Shown here piece by piece: positions 17,643 to 26,922 of a stretch of 29,157 nt of DNA. The translations under genes and the position numbers were made by a program. Numbering within the stretch: the stretch's first letter is position 1; each line of letters starts with the position of its first letter. The stretch is taken from positions 900,168-929,324 of the forward strand of contig BFEA01000581.1 in NCBI GenBank assembly GCA_003427395.1, given 5' to 3'. This DNA is from Chara braunii (taxonomy: Eukaryota; Streptophyta; Charophyceae; Charales; Characeae). The notes beneath the pieces are model-generated. The model had not been told where the DNA came from. It did not search any database and saw only the letters and a list, made by a program, of their open reading frames with translations.

Positions 17643-18144
17643 TCATCTTAGTCGTCGTCGTGCACAATCTGGATTTTCCGATGCAGACGCTGAAATTGGG
17701 GGATGGTGACCACAACCATTATGTGGCCTTCGTATTTCTTCGTGATTTGTGGCCCCCCTGTGTTGAAGGGGGGCGTGTCTGTTGTTCCTCCATATAGGTG
17801 GGTGCAGCAATAGGGGGGCCGTGCAGGGTGGTGCAAAGTTCTTGGACCAACAGCTTGGGCCAAGCCAGGCGCTCGTGGAGGAAAGCCTCCTCTTGGGGGT
17901 CCGGCCAACTCGAGTCATGTGCGGTTTGTTCCTGACAAAGTGTGTTAGTTGCATACTCCTCTATTTTGTCCAGAAACTCATTGACCATGAAGACAATGGC
18001 CGCTCCCACGTCCATCCAGTCAATGGACGCGATGTCCTTATATTTTTCAATAGTGGTCAGAACTCGAGGGCTGAACATTAGCACTCTTTTGGCGTCGACC
18101 CAATATTTGTTAGCAAGTTTGTCCTGTGCTCCATCCGCCGACAT
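17643..18144 (-). pseudogene. LINE B ORF1, helical segment
   Basis: The frame from 18144 (MSADGAQDKLANKYWVDAKR, then TIEKYKDIASIDWMDVGAAI, VFMVNEFLDKIEEYATNTLC, EEAFLHERLAWPKLLVQELC) is alpha-helical and coding-like. It changes frame at about 17800 to end KKYEGHIMVVVTIPQFQRLH and IVHDDD at 17648. No named family recognised. The Gln-rich frame upstream is in the same phase, with a stop between (about 18150-18170). Confidence 0.5.
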
Positions 18145-19960
18145 GGAACATATCTTGGCAAGGGTCTAGTCCGTACAACTTCTGTTTAACCTCGTCATTG
18201 GCTGCCAGCAGAGGAGGGGGAGGGGCCGGGGGCAGAGTGTCCTGTTCAAGCAGGGTCGGAGCCTGGGTTATTTCGATGTCAGCATTCACCTATAACAGGG
18301 CTGGGTGTTGCGTGTTCGGCGAGAGCTCATCCGGGGCCGAGGTATCCATATCTTGGGGCTCCGGTTTATCCTACCCCGAAGCGCAACAGCCGCGGGCTGC
18401 ATCAGACTGTTCAGTGCCTGGTATGGCTGTTGCGTTTGTCTTTCCTGCTCAAGCCGCCAAAACATCCGCAGCTGTTGTTGTTGTTGTTGTTGCAGGATAA
18501 GCTCCTGTTCACAGCGAAGCTGTTGCTGCCACTGCAGGTGGAGGTGTTGCAAGATCTGTTGTTGGTGGAGCGACCTCTGTTGGTGTTGCTAGTGGTGGTA
18601 TTGTGCCAGCTGAGTTTGTAATAAGAGGTGGGCCTGGTCCTCGCACTCCGTGTGCTGCCTGATTTGTTGCTGATGCGGTTGCGCTTGGTGCAACGAGTGG
18701 GTGTATGTGTGCTGGTGCAGAAGATCTTGTTGCCATTGTTGTTGTTGCTGATGTTGACCTTGTGCTGCCTGCTGCACAACTTGCTGCAGCTGGATTTGGT
18801 GTTGTGCCTCCCGCACTTGCTCCTGTTGTTGTTGCTGCTGCATTAGCGTTTGTTGTTGGCGTTGTTGTTGTTGTTGCAGTAGTTGGTCTTGTGTCACATG
18901 CTGCACAGCTTGCTGCAGTTGGATTTGGTATTGTGCCTCCTGCGCTTGCTCCTGCTGTTGCTGCGTCAGTTGTTGCTGCTGCATGAACATTTGCTGTTGG
19001 CATTGTTGTTGTAGCTGTTGTTGGCATTGTGTCGCATGCTGCACAGCTTGCTGCACGGTTTGTTGTAGCTGGATATGGTGGTGTGCCTCCCATGCTTCCT
19101 CCTGTTGTTGTTGCATCAGCTGTTGCTGCGGTTGTTGTTGCTGTGTTAGCTTTTGCGGTTGGCGTTGCGTATCGTGGTGCACTTGCCAATGGGTTGTTGT
19201 TGCTGTGCTTGAAGTGCTTGCAGTGCTTGCAGTGCTTGCGGCGATTGTTGGCATTGTGCCTCATACTGCAGCACTTGTTGTATTTGAATGTGCTGCTGTG
19301 CCTCCCTGAATTGCTCTTGTTGTTGCTGCTGTGCCAACAGGCGATGGTCCTGCTGCTGCGATTGCGTCTGCTGTTGGGCATGCACCGCATGGTTCATCTG
19401 GGATTGTTGCTGCCTTGGTTGCAACTGTTGTAGACACTGTGCTGCTTGCTGCTCAGCTTGCTGTAGTTGGGTGTGCTGGTGTGCCTCCCGGGCTTGTACG
19501 TGGCTCTGCATTACGTACGACTGTGCATTCACTTGTAGCTGCGGTTGCTGCTGCTCCATGGTGGACAGCAACTGCTGTTGTTGTTGCAGTTGCTGCTGTT
19601 GGCAGCATTGCACGGCCCCAGGCTCTTTGTCATTGGCAGTGTTGGTTCCTTCTCAGACAAGGCGGCGGTGGGCAGGGATAGCAGCGGTGGGGGCTGTTGA
19701 GGATGAAGATACCTGTTTGCAGTGGTTCCAATGTCAGTACATTCAACCTCCTCCCCTAGTTGTTGTGCAAGCGGCTGAATCCTTGCCTCTCCAGCCTGCG
19801 CGTGAGATGTCATCACTTGGATCTGCGCATTCTCTTGCTGTTGCGGATGCTGTTGCTGTTGCTGTTGCTGTTGCTCTATGTTGGATAGCAAATAATCATG
19901 CTGTCGCCCCTGCTGGCAACATTCCACAAGGGCGGGTTCGTTGCCTTCGGAGGTGTTGTT
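18145..19960 (-). pseudogene. LINE B ORF1, Gln-rich repeat domain
   Basis: CAG/CAA-rich on the minus strand for about 1.7 kb. Three overlapping frames (18286-18552, 18589-19254, 19146-19613) carry a degenerate repeat of 43 aa or more: QQQQQEQ, then (V/A/F)REAQ-QIQLQQ-VQ, then QQ and an (L/T/F)M turn. At least five copies have boundaries near 18808, 18937, 19085, 19299 and 19482, where the plus strand reads tgcctcc. A weaker sixth is near 19790. Heptad-like Q/A/L spacing suggests coiled-coil or prion-like self-association, an inference. Frameshifts at about 19190 and elsewhere show decay or slippage. Other long frames here are shadows. Confidence 0.7.
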
Positions 19961-20089
19961 ACCCTCCTCAGATAGGGCGGCGGAGGGCAGGGATGGTGTC
20001 AGCCGCGAGGGCTTCTGGGGCGGTTGGCGGGGCAGTTTGGAGTGAAGGAACTTGATATCCCCTGTCAGTTCCGAGATCACCTCTTTCAT
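19529..20089 (-). pseudogene. LINE B ORF1, segment joining N-terminus to Gln domain
   Basis: Frame begins MKEVISELTGDIKFLHSKLP, is Ser/Pro-rich, then reaches a Q9-like run (SNIEQQQQQQQQHPQQQ) and falls out of the Gln-rich frame near 19610. Its ATG overlaps the stop of the upstream piece as ATGA (20086-20089). A coiled-coil-like start (EVISELTGDIKFLHSKL) fits an ORF1 oligomerisation helix. Confidence 0.45.
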
Positions 20090-20721
20090 GCTAGCAGGCG
20101 ACGGTCGTGTTCGAGTTGCTCCCGCCCTCCATCTCCCCGGGGGTCATCCTGCGGGTGTCCCCCTTCCCTTTGGCCGATGTGTCCTGTCTGGGGCTGTGGA
20201 GTTGAAGGGGAGTGACGCTGCAGCTTTTGGTGGTCAGGTAGTAACAGTTTGTCTTTAGGCGTGTGAGGGGATTGGTCATGTTGTTTTGCCGGTGGCTGAT
20301 CCCAATGTTGGGCAAAAGCTGCGTCCTTGATTTTATTAAGCAGGGAATTGGCTTTAAACCATACTCCCTGTGGGTTGAGGCCTTTCCCTGTGTCTGCCTC
20401 AGGTTCAGTTTTAGCCGCCCCACTTACCTGGTAACTGGAATTTACAGTCTTCTGTCTTACCGCCTTTTGTAGATCCTCCCTACCCCCCTGTCTCTGCGTC
20501 GTGTATCTTTGGGTTAGGGGGGAGGGGAGTTGCTGCTTATGCTGGGTCTTCTTGTCCAGGTTGGGGCCAACGCTGGCCCCTTCAGGGAGCTGCTGTGGTT
20601 GTTGTTCAGCTCCCTGCCTCGGCCGTTCAGCAAGCATATATCGGGCCATCTCCGATTTGTGCTCCCCTGCCCCCTCACTCCCCTGCCCATGTTCTTGCTG
20701 CAGAGTAGTTGTGTTGGTCAT
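20086..20721 (-). pseudogene. LINE B ORF1, N-terminal piece
   Basis: An ATG-started frame of 211 codons (MTNTTTLQQEHGQGSEGAGE start), very hydrophilic with Q, P, K and H, and one more ordered stretch, VWFKANSLLNKIKDAAFAQH. No domain recognised. The first ATG of the element's ORF1 is placed here because no coding-like sequence lies upstream before the dispersed repeat at 20780. Confidence 0.45.
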
Positions 20722-20779
20722 TGTGGTTGGTCTTACTTCATAACTGTTTTCGAATGTACTCTAAGTTCAGTATGTATAA

Positions 20780-20845
20780 GGGACGCTGGACCTGGTTTCC
20801 AGCAGGTGACACTCCCCACCAATAGATGGAGCCTCTCCCCAGGTG
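20780..20845 (+). repeat. dispersed GGGACGCTGG repeat, copy preceded by TAA
   Basis: Carries the full block GGGACGCTGGACC, TTTCCAGCAGGTGA, CACTCCCCACCAATAGATGGAGC, the same block seen inverted at 11138-11193 and 26755-26806 and partially at 10817, 21949 and 25975. A TAA at 20777-20779 precedes it. The sequence to 20896 has no coding content. It may be one end of a PIF/Harbinger-like element. Confidence 0.6.
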
Positions 20846-20896
20846 CTAGTTGTGCCTGCTCTTCTCAGCACCACTAACACTCGTGGGGGAATTTGT

Positions 20897-21001
20897 AAAA
20901 AAAAAAAAAAAAAAAGGAGAGTGGCCCAAGTGCAATTGCAAACTGTATCTTGCCCCATACTGCAATTATAACTCGTTTTTGTGACTCTACTGAAGTTACC
21001 C
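20897..21001 (-). mobile_element. right half of the GAAGTCACAAAAA MITE family behind an A19 run
   Basis: After A19 (20897-20915) the sequence GTGGCCCAAGTGCAATTGCAAACTGTATCTTGCCCCATA and its continuation match the right arm of the element at 22851-23042, ending with ttttgtgactctactgaagttaccc. This terminus keeps the TIR block TTTTTGTGACT that the 22851 copy's right end has partly lost. The left arm is absent. Confidence 0.6.
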
Positions 21002-21079
21002 TTTTCAAAAAATCAAGCCTCCCCTCGTTATTGGCCTTTTTGTTTTTTTTTCCCACACCCGGGATTTGTTTTTTTTTGG

Positions 21080-21295
21080 TTTCCACGCCTGCGGCTGAGC
21101 TGCAGCCGAGATGGGTTTTTTTTTTTTTTTTCCCATGCCCGAGGCTGGGCCACGGCCGAGATTTTTTTTTTTTTTTTTTTTTTCCACGGCGGAGTTTTTT
21201 TCTTGGCCACGCCCATGGCTGGGCCACGGCTGAGATGTCTCGGCCACGCTCGTGGCTGGGCCACGGCCGAGATGTCTAGGCCATGCCCACAGGTC
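21080..21295. repeat. composite minisatellite: GGCCACGGCCGAGATG units separated by T runs
   Basis: Units of 37 bp (ccacgcccatggctgggcc, then acggcYgagatgtct) occur tandemly at about 21206-21242 and 21243-21279, with more diverged units at 21084-21112, 21131-21162 and 21183-21195 separated by T runs of 14 to 23. The unit contains CGGCCGAG/CTCGGCCG self-complementarity. The open frames here are repeat-driven and not genes. Confidence 0.7.
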
Positions 21296-22375
21296 CACAG
21301 GAAAATGACCGGTACCAGTACCGGGACCTCCCGCTTTTGCGAATTGTTAAACTTGCAGGCCATTGAAGGCATCATTCACTGTTTTTTTTTTTATTTGCAG
21401 TTTCGAAGGGTGCAAACTTTTTTTGCAGTATACTGTTATTTCTGTGAATTTGGAACTCTGCACGGGTCACAGGGGCAGTTGTCTAAAAAAAAAAAGATTA
21501 TTGAGTATGGCCTGCATGACTGGGGATGTGTTGAGCTGTATACTGGCTCTACACGTTTGTGCTCGCCTGCCCGACGTGGCGGTTTGTAGCGCACTGACAT
21601 GCTCGCCTGATGTACTCTCCCCCATTCAATCCAAAGTTTGTGCTTGCCTGACTGACAAGACCGCCGCTAATAATGTACACTGGCAGTTGCTGCGATGCCG
21701 GGGTTTGTAAGCTGCCGCCGGACCAGACCCTCTAGTAAAAATGATAAAATACAACGCAACTGTCCTTGGGGATAATCTATACCCTGGGTATATGCGTAGC
21801 CCAGCGAAAAACCCCTTTATGTTAGGGCAAAGGGCCTGTTTGGCAAAAAAGCCAAACCCTTCAGAAAAAAAAAAAAAACAGTCCTCCCAAGCCTCTATTT
21901 CCCCACTCAGTTGCTGCCATAAGCTGAGTTTTGTTGAGGTTACAGTAGCGGCGTAGCGCCAGTTTCTTTGAACAGGCAGGTGCAGCTCCCGATTCCCAAC
22001 CAATAGATTGGAGCCATCAAAATGAGGATCCACCCCCAGCAGCTTCACCCTCCCATGATGTTGAAAGAAAAAAAGAGAAAGACACCCAACACCTGCAGGG
22101 ATGTGCTTTACGCTTTCTTGCCAAGTTGCCATATAAGACACTCAGTCTGACAATGAAAAAGGAGATAAATATCATGGTTACTTTTGCAGCTGTCAGAAGT
22201 AGGGTGGGGTGAGAGAAGAGAATCAGAAGGCACATCTACTTACTCAGACTGGAAAGACCTTTTGTCAGGACACAGCAATTTGAAATCGCATTCGGAAAAC
22301 GGAAGCAACTGAAATGTGAGTAATATCCCATTGCACTGGGCAGTGGAATCTGAACTCGTCCTTCGGCAACATATG

Positions 22376-22380
<5 letters not shown>
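21296..22380. other. no gene; one diverged dispersed-repeat copy at 21949-22018
   Basis: I see no supported gene. Homopolymers lie at 21380-21392 (T) and 21866-21879 (A). A diverged copy of the dispersed block is at 21949-22018: gcgccagtttc, aacaggcaggtgcagctccc, then accaatagattggagcc. Open frames up to 202 codons are short-range and low-complexity. Confidence 0.5.

Positions 22381-22456
<76 letters not shown>
22381..22456. repeat. (AG)38 microsatellite
   Basis: An uninterrupted AG dinucleotide run. On the minus strand it gives a spurious Leu/Ser frame. Confidence 0.95.
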
Positions 22457-22458
<2 letters not shown>

Positions 22459-22850
22459 AGATGCCATATCAGCTTGACCTTGTCGTTTTCTTTTCTTTCC
22501 TCTTTTCGGCTACGTATGCAGGGAGAGTGGCAATTTTCTTTTTATAGTTCGGATTTGATGTCGAGAAGGACAAACTTGTCGTTTTTGGAACAGTGTTAGA
22601 GAGGCCTGTTAAAAGCGTTCTCTTTCTTTTTGTTTTGGAAAGTTAACACAGTTCTTGTTTCCAGTGGAAAACAAGGGCAGTGACCTCAAACATAAACTCG
22701 GAAGATACTCCGGGCTGTGGGTCCCCCTAAAAAGACAAATAGTTGTGGGGCCATAGAGCTTGCCTGGGTTGGGCCATTATATACTGGCACAATAAAAAAT
22801 GATACATCTTACAAACATACACATAGCCTATGGGCACGTACATACAATAT
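22457..22850. other. no gene seen
   Basis: About 390 nt of mixed-composition DNA with no open frame worth reporting, no repeat unit and no recognisable promoter. Confidence 0.5.
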
Positions 22851-23042
22851 AGGGGAAACAACGCGGAAGTCACAAAAATGAGTTATAATTGTGCTTTGGA
22901 CCATGATACAGTTTCATATTGCAGTTCGGGCAACGAATACAACCCAGCTTCCTGGCCAGGTAGGGTGCCCGAAGTGCAATTGCAAACTGTATCTTGCCCC
23001 ATAGTGCAATTATAACTCGTTCACTCTACTGAATTTACCCCC
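22851..23042. mobile_element. GAAGTCACAAAAA foldback MITE, complete copy
   Basis: About 190 bp with both arms. Left: gttataattg, then gatacagtttca and attgcagttcgggca. Right: the inverse, tgcccgaagtgcaat, then aaactgtatc and caattataac. The ends read aggggaaac and gaatttaccccc, flanked by ATAT on both sides (22847-22850 and 23043-23046), a possible short target duplication. The centre is tggccaggta. It has no coding capacity. Partial copies lie at 1167-1300 and 20916-21001. Confidence 0.8.
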
Positions 23043-23239
23043 ATATATTATACAACCACAAAGGTCCACAATACTAAGGCTGGGGAGGAGGTCGAGATCA
23101 ACTAATGATGATGACAGGCGTTTCTATGATGAGTACCCCACCTTAAAATCAGCTAGACTGTGCATGGGAGAGTAGAGACTGTAGAGGGTGTGCGTCACTG
23201 GTTGGTCTGGGATCAACTGATGAACAAAAAAAAAAAAAG

Positions 23240-23570
23240 ACGTGCCGGTATATTCGGCAGCCAAGTGGGGTTCGGCACTACCAGAACGAAATGGCTGGTG
23301 GTGCCAGGCTGCCAGCCAAAATGAGGCCTGTACCAGTCCGTATTTTTTTGGCATACAGGGCAATTTTAGACTCGGCATCTATAGCTGAGAAAGGCACTCA
23401 GTCTGGTAGTTTAAACCACCAGTACTTGGCCCAGCTATCGATGCCGAGCCTGAAATGCCCCTGCGCGCCAAGTTTTGCCGAAGCGCCAGGGTACCGTTTC
23501 AATTTCTCTTTGGCTGACGCTTCCAGCCATTGTGGTTCGGTACCCTGAAGCCCTAAAGGCACCGCATTAA
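23240..23570. mobile_element. GC-rich foldback element centred at 23410
   Basis: Inverted pairs share one centre. CTCGGCATCTATAGCTG at 23371-23387 pairs with CAGCTATCGATGCCGAG at 23432-23448. CAGGGCAATTTTAGACTCGG pairs with CCGAGCCTGAAATGCCCCTG. TGGCTGG at 23291 pairs with CCAGCCA at 23523. The tip is the palindrome GTTTAAAC. Outer limits are approximate because the arms diverge outward; no target duplication found. GATAGCTGAGAAAGGCACT recurs at 23590, so part of an arm is duplicated nearby. Confidence 0.75.
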
Positions 23571-24577
23571 CGAGGAAGCACAGCGGCCGATAGCTGAGAA
23601 AGGCACTGGTGGTTTAACATTAGGGTAGGACAGGGGGGTCTCTTACCAGTTTCCACCAGGGGGATAGAGGCCTTGCACAAGGGTCATATATATAAAAAAA
23701 AAGGTTCGGACAGGGGGGGTAGGGATGCACCAGGGAAATATACGAGAGGAAGGGTGGGTGGAGTCTTCTTAGGGGTTCCAAAAAAAAAAAAAAAAAAAAA
23801 AAAAAGGGGCCCAGTGCCCAAGGCTGTGACTATCGAAAAGGAATGCAAAGACGATACCGGGACCCTTACTGGGCTTTGGGGGATTCCCCCCCGCGCCCCC
23901 CNCGCCCCCCCCCAACTTCTGACACCGACTCCATCCCGTGGGCAGTGAATCTACCTGGGTTGTGCCTCCCCTCAAGCACTCCTTCTCCCTCCCCCTCTCT
24001 TCCTCTTCCTGCTTGCCTACGCACTACGTGCGGGTCTTCATGATTCCCTATTTATACTCATCCACAGTTCACGACTGGTATCTTGCTCCCTCGCGTTGGT
24101 CTCTGAGGATCACTGGCTGTCGCCTCCAGTCGAAACATGTCGGGCATCGCCGACGTGGGCTTAGGTCTGGCCCCCGTCTGGGCGATCTGGCCATCTCCTG
24201 GTGCTTTTTCGCACTTACGAGCTCCACTCGCTTCATCGGAGCTTTTGTATGAGCGTCATGATTTTTCAATACGTTTGACGGAAATTGACGCTTGGGCAAA
24301 GCCTTCAAGAAGATACAGTCGTGCTCTTTGTGCTCTCTCCTGCTTTCCAGTCTTCATTTGATTCCCTTCATCTCTGTCTGTCTTCATCTCCCCCTCCTCT
24401 CATTTCTTCCACTTTTCTTTCCCTTCTCCTTCCTGTTCTTTCATTCTCTTCCCTACCCCCCGCCCTTTCATTCTCTTACTTCCTGCTCCCACTCCCTTTC
24501 CAGTTTTTCTTCCTCTCTCCCATCTGAGCTCTCTCACGTTGGCCGACTGCTTCCATGGGCTACTACCTGTGTTCTAC
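23571..24577. other. no supported gene; A25 run and pyrimidine-rich stretch
   Basis: A25 lies at 23780-23804, and C-rich sequence with an N at 23885-23913. From 23970 the plus strand is pyrimidine-rich. CTATTTATACTC at 24048-24059 resembles a TATA box and an ATG frame of 74 codons opens at 24137, but no domain, codon signal or repeat supports a gene. A second pyrimidine-rich block spans 24360-24530. Confidence 0.4.
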
Positions 24578-24580
24578 TTA

Positions 24581-24742
24581 GGGCGAGATCCCACTGGCAA
24601 TGACTACTGTAGTAAGTGTCTGAATGTGGACGTGTTTGTGGGTGCAAAAAATTGTGATTGATCTGTTTTTCTGCACCTCTGCGTGGAGCACGTCCAGATT
24701 CAGACACTTCTTCCAATCCTCTTTGCCAGTGGGATCTGGCCC
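24581..24742. mobile_element. 162-bp Harbinger-like MITE with TTA target duplication
   Basis: The arms are GGGCGAGATCCCACTGGCAA (24581-24600) and TTGCCAGTGGGATCTGGCCC (24723-24742), plus inner pairs AGTGTCTGAAT/ATTCAGACACT, GGACGTG/CACGTCC and TGGGTGCA/TGCACC. TTA repeats at 24578-24580 and 24743-24745. A 3-bp TWA duplication with TIRs starting GGG is characteristic of PIF/Harbinger elements and Tourist-like MITEs. It has no coding capacity. A relative is at 27293-27509. Confidence 0.88.
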
Positions 24743-24745
24743 TTA

Positions 24746-25380
24746 ATACAATCTGACTGCTGTTGTCTTCAATATTCTTCGCTCTCTGGAATTATTATAA
24801 GGTGGTTACAGTTGGTGCATTGGGTGTAAGACTGACTTGCATTTGATTATCTTTTGGATGCGCGATCTCCGAATTTTTGGGAAGTATCGTACGGCAGGCT
24901 CACATATGCTATTGCCAAAGTGAACCGCGATGGTGCTAATCGCTGCTCTAGAGGTGCAAGGCGCAATCATTCGTACTGAAATGTGTTTCTCTTCCCTGTC
25001 TATCTCACCCCTAAGGCTTCCTGCTTCTGCATGCATTTGAGCTGTGCGATCCTGGCCGCCATGCTCTAGCATCTTCCCTCCCCGATCATCTGATTATCTG
25101 AATCACCCCCCTCTCCTACACCCCCTCCTGATCACCTCACTCCTATACCAACCCCACCCCATCTCTAAGACACTCCCCATCTCTGCAGAGCCATCCCCCC
25201 ACCTCTAAAATCTCGAGGAGAGTGAGTAGCCCAGTATTACCTACAATAACTAAGTGACCCTGCCAGGCAAATCCAAGCCTTAGGGCAGCAACTGCCACGG
25301 ATCCGATTCCCAAGTGCAACAAATCCCCCAGCATACAAGTCACTAGACTTCTAAACAAAGACATATTAGAGCTTCCCAGG
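24746..25380. other. no gene seen
   Basis: No coding-like frame, no repeat and no palindrome of note; C-rich low-complexity sequence at 25100-25200. Confidence 0.45.
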
Positions 25381-25490
25381 CTCTCCACAGGATTTAGAAG
25401 CACATACAAACTAGGTTCACAGGTTCTACAAAGGATTTAGCAGCACATTCAGACTAGGTTCACAGGTTGTACAAAGGGTTTAGCAGAGCA
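25381..25490. repeat. 43-44 bp tandem repeat, about 2.6 copies
   Basis: The unit (aggatttagcagcacatwcaRa, then ctaggttcacaggttctacaa) starts at 25389, 25433 and 25477, the last copy partial. Divergence between copies is low. Noncoding. Confidence 0.8.
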
Positions 25491-25778
25491 CCCTGCTGCG
25501 GCTTTGCCCGGAATCCATCCTCGCCTGCGACCCGTTTAGACTGTCTGGTGAAACGGCACCCCGGTAGGCTGGTACATCATGCACGGTGCTTTTCTGCCAA
25601 AACGGGTGGGAAACGTACTCAGTCTGGTGGACTAGTGGTTCTTTAATCAGCTCTTCTGCGGTCCGGGACAGAGATTCATTTACCCTTAGAAGGGGAGAAC
25701 CAGGTGAAGAATCGGCAGACAGAGGGTGAAGGAAGTTTGGACAGTGTTTGGAGAAGTATAGGGCGTAGGCAATAGGAC
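25491..25778. other. no gene seen
   Basis: A short inverted pair (acccgttt at 25529, aaaacgggt at 25600) and a shared ACTCAGTCTGGT word with 23397 are the only structure noticed. Confidence 0.35.
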
Positions 25779-25856
25779 TTGAGGGGGAGGGGGGGGTGGG
25801 GGGGGGGGGGGGGGGAGGGGGGGGGGGGTAGGAGGTGGGGGGGAGGGGGGGGTGTG
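25779..25856. repeat. G-rich low-complexity tract
   Basis: Almost only G with scattered A and T, including an 18-G run and a 14-G run; a strong quadruplex candidate on the plus strand. The length may be wrong in the assembly. Confidence 0.9.
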
Positions 25857-25974
25857 AACTGGGACAATAATGTCAAATCACCAACCATATATTGGATTTG
25901 CTCCATAGGCTGGCTGCAGAGAGTACCCAGTGAGCCATAGCCATCGGCAATTTATACCATAAGCTGACACATAA

Positions 25975-26033
25975 GGGACAATAAACCCTATTTCCAGCAG
26001 GTGCATCTGCCCACTGATAGATGGAGCCTTCAA
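25975..26033 (+). repeat. dispersed GGGAC repeat, copy preceded by TAA
   Basis: Reads GGGACAATAAACCC, TTTCCAGCAGGTGCATCTGCCCACTGATAGATGGAGCC in register with the 20780 copy. TAA precedes it at 25972-25974. An inverted copy lies at 26755-26806, so the two could be the ends of a single 832-bp element. Confidence 0.55.
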
Positions 26034-26130
26034 ACAGGCAAGTACTTCAGGATGCTGAGGAGGGTGCTTCAATCACCTCCTTACGTGGACCCCCCCCCCC
26101 CATGAATCGAAGTTTAACCATGAAAAGAAN

Positions 26131-26754
<624 letters not shown>

Positions 26755-26806
26755 TCCAATCTATTCGTGGGGAGCAGCACATGCTGGGAACCGGGCCCAG
26801 CGTCCC
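26755..26806 (-). repeat. dispersed GGGACGCTGG repeat, inverted copy
   Basis: On the minus strand: GGGACGCTGGGCCCGGTTCC, cagcatgtgctgctccccacgaatagattgg. It matches the 20780 block and is inverted relative to 25975. AAT precedes GGGACG on its own strand, as at 10817 and 11193. Confidence 0.6.
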
Positions 26807-26922
26807 ATTCAAGATCATGTTGAGAAGTGCCGCTCTTGTTTCCTCAATGCCTTGCTAGTTATTTCTGCCTTCTTCTTCTTCTCACTGTCACTCGTCGTCG
26901 TTCTACACTGAGTGAAGTCGAA

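Larger units (their letters stand above)
11923..20739 (-). mobile_element. LINE B: L1-like non-LTR retrotransposon with Gln-rich ORF1
   Basis: Reading the minus strand from 20.7 kb downward: a hydrophilic N-terminal ORF1 segment, a Gln-rich repeat domain (18280-19960), a helical ORF1 segment, a Pro-rich lead, an intact-looking endonuclease frame (15584-16714), RT, post-RT region, zf-RVT and a C-terminal tail. Domain order and residues match LINE A ORF2, but the ORF1 differs. Frames break at about a dozen points, far fewer inside the endonuclease. Ends are approximate; candidate 3' tails are the minus-strand A27 at 11003-11029 or none. No target duplication found. Confidence 0.85.

Noticed and set aside
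18509-19433. Long Thr/Ala/Asn-rich, Cys-rich and Leu-rich frames on both strands across the Gln region
   Set aside because: All are alternative readings of the CAG/CAA repeat; only the Gln reading joins the flanking ORF1 pieces by composition.
18280-19960. CRISPR-like or satellite array in the CAG-rich region
   Set aside because: Units vary in length (129 to 308 bp spacing), have no constant repeat with unique spacers, and are explained by a degenerate protein repeat.
20874-21589. Frames with Lys or Phe runs and AWPRHLGRG-type repeats
   Set aside because: Produced by T runs and the 37-bp minisatellite; frame shifts at each homopolymer make a protein implausible.
22240-22467. Leu/Ser-repeat minus frame
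   Set aside because: Encoded by the (AG)38 microsatellite.
24048-24361. TATA-like CTATTTATACTC followed by an ATG frame of 74 codons
   Set aside because: The motif is weak evidence in AT-containing DNA, the predicted protein has no recognisable feature, and no second exon can be proposed.
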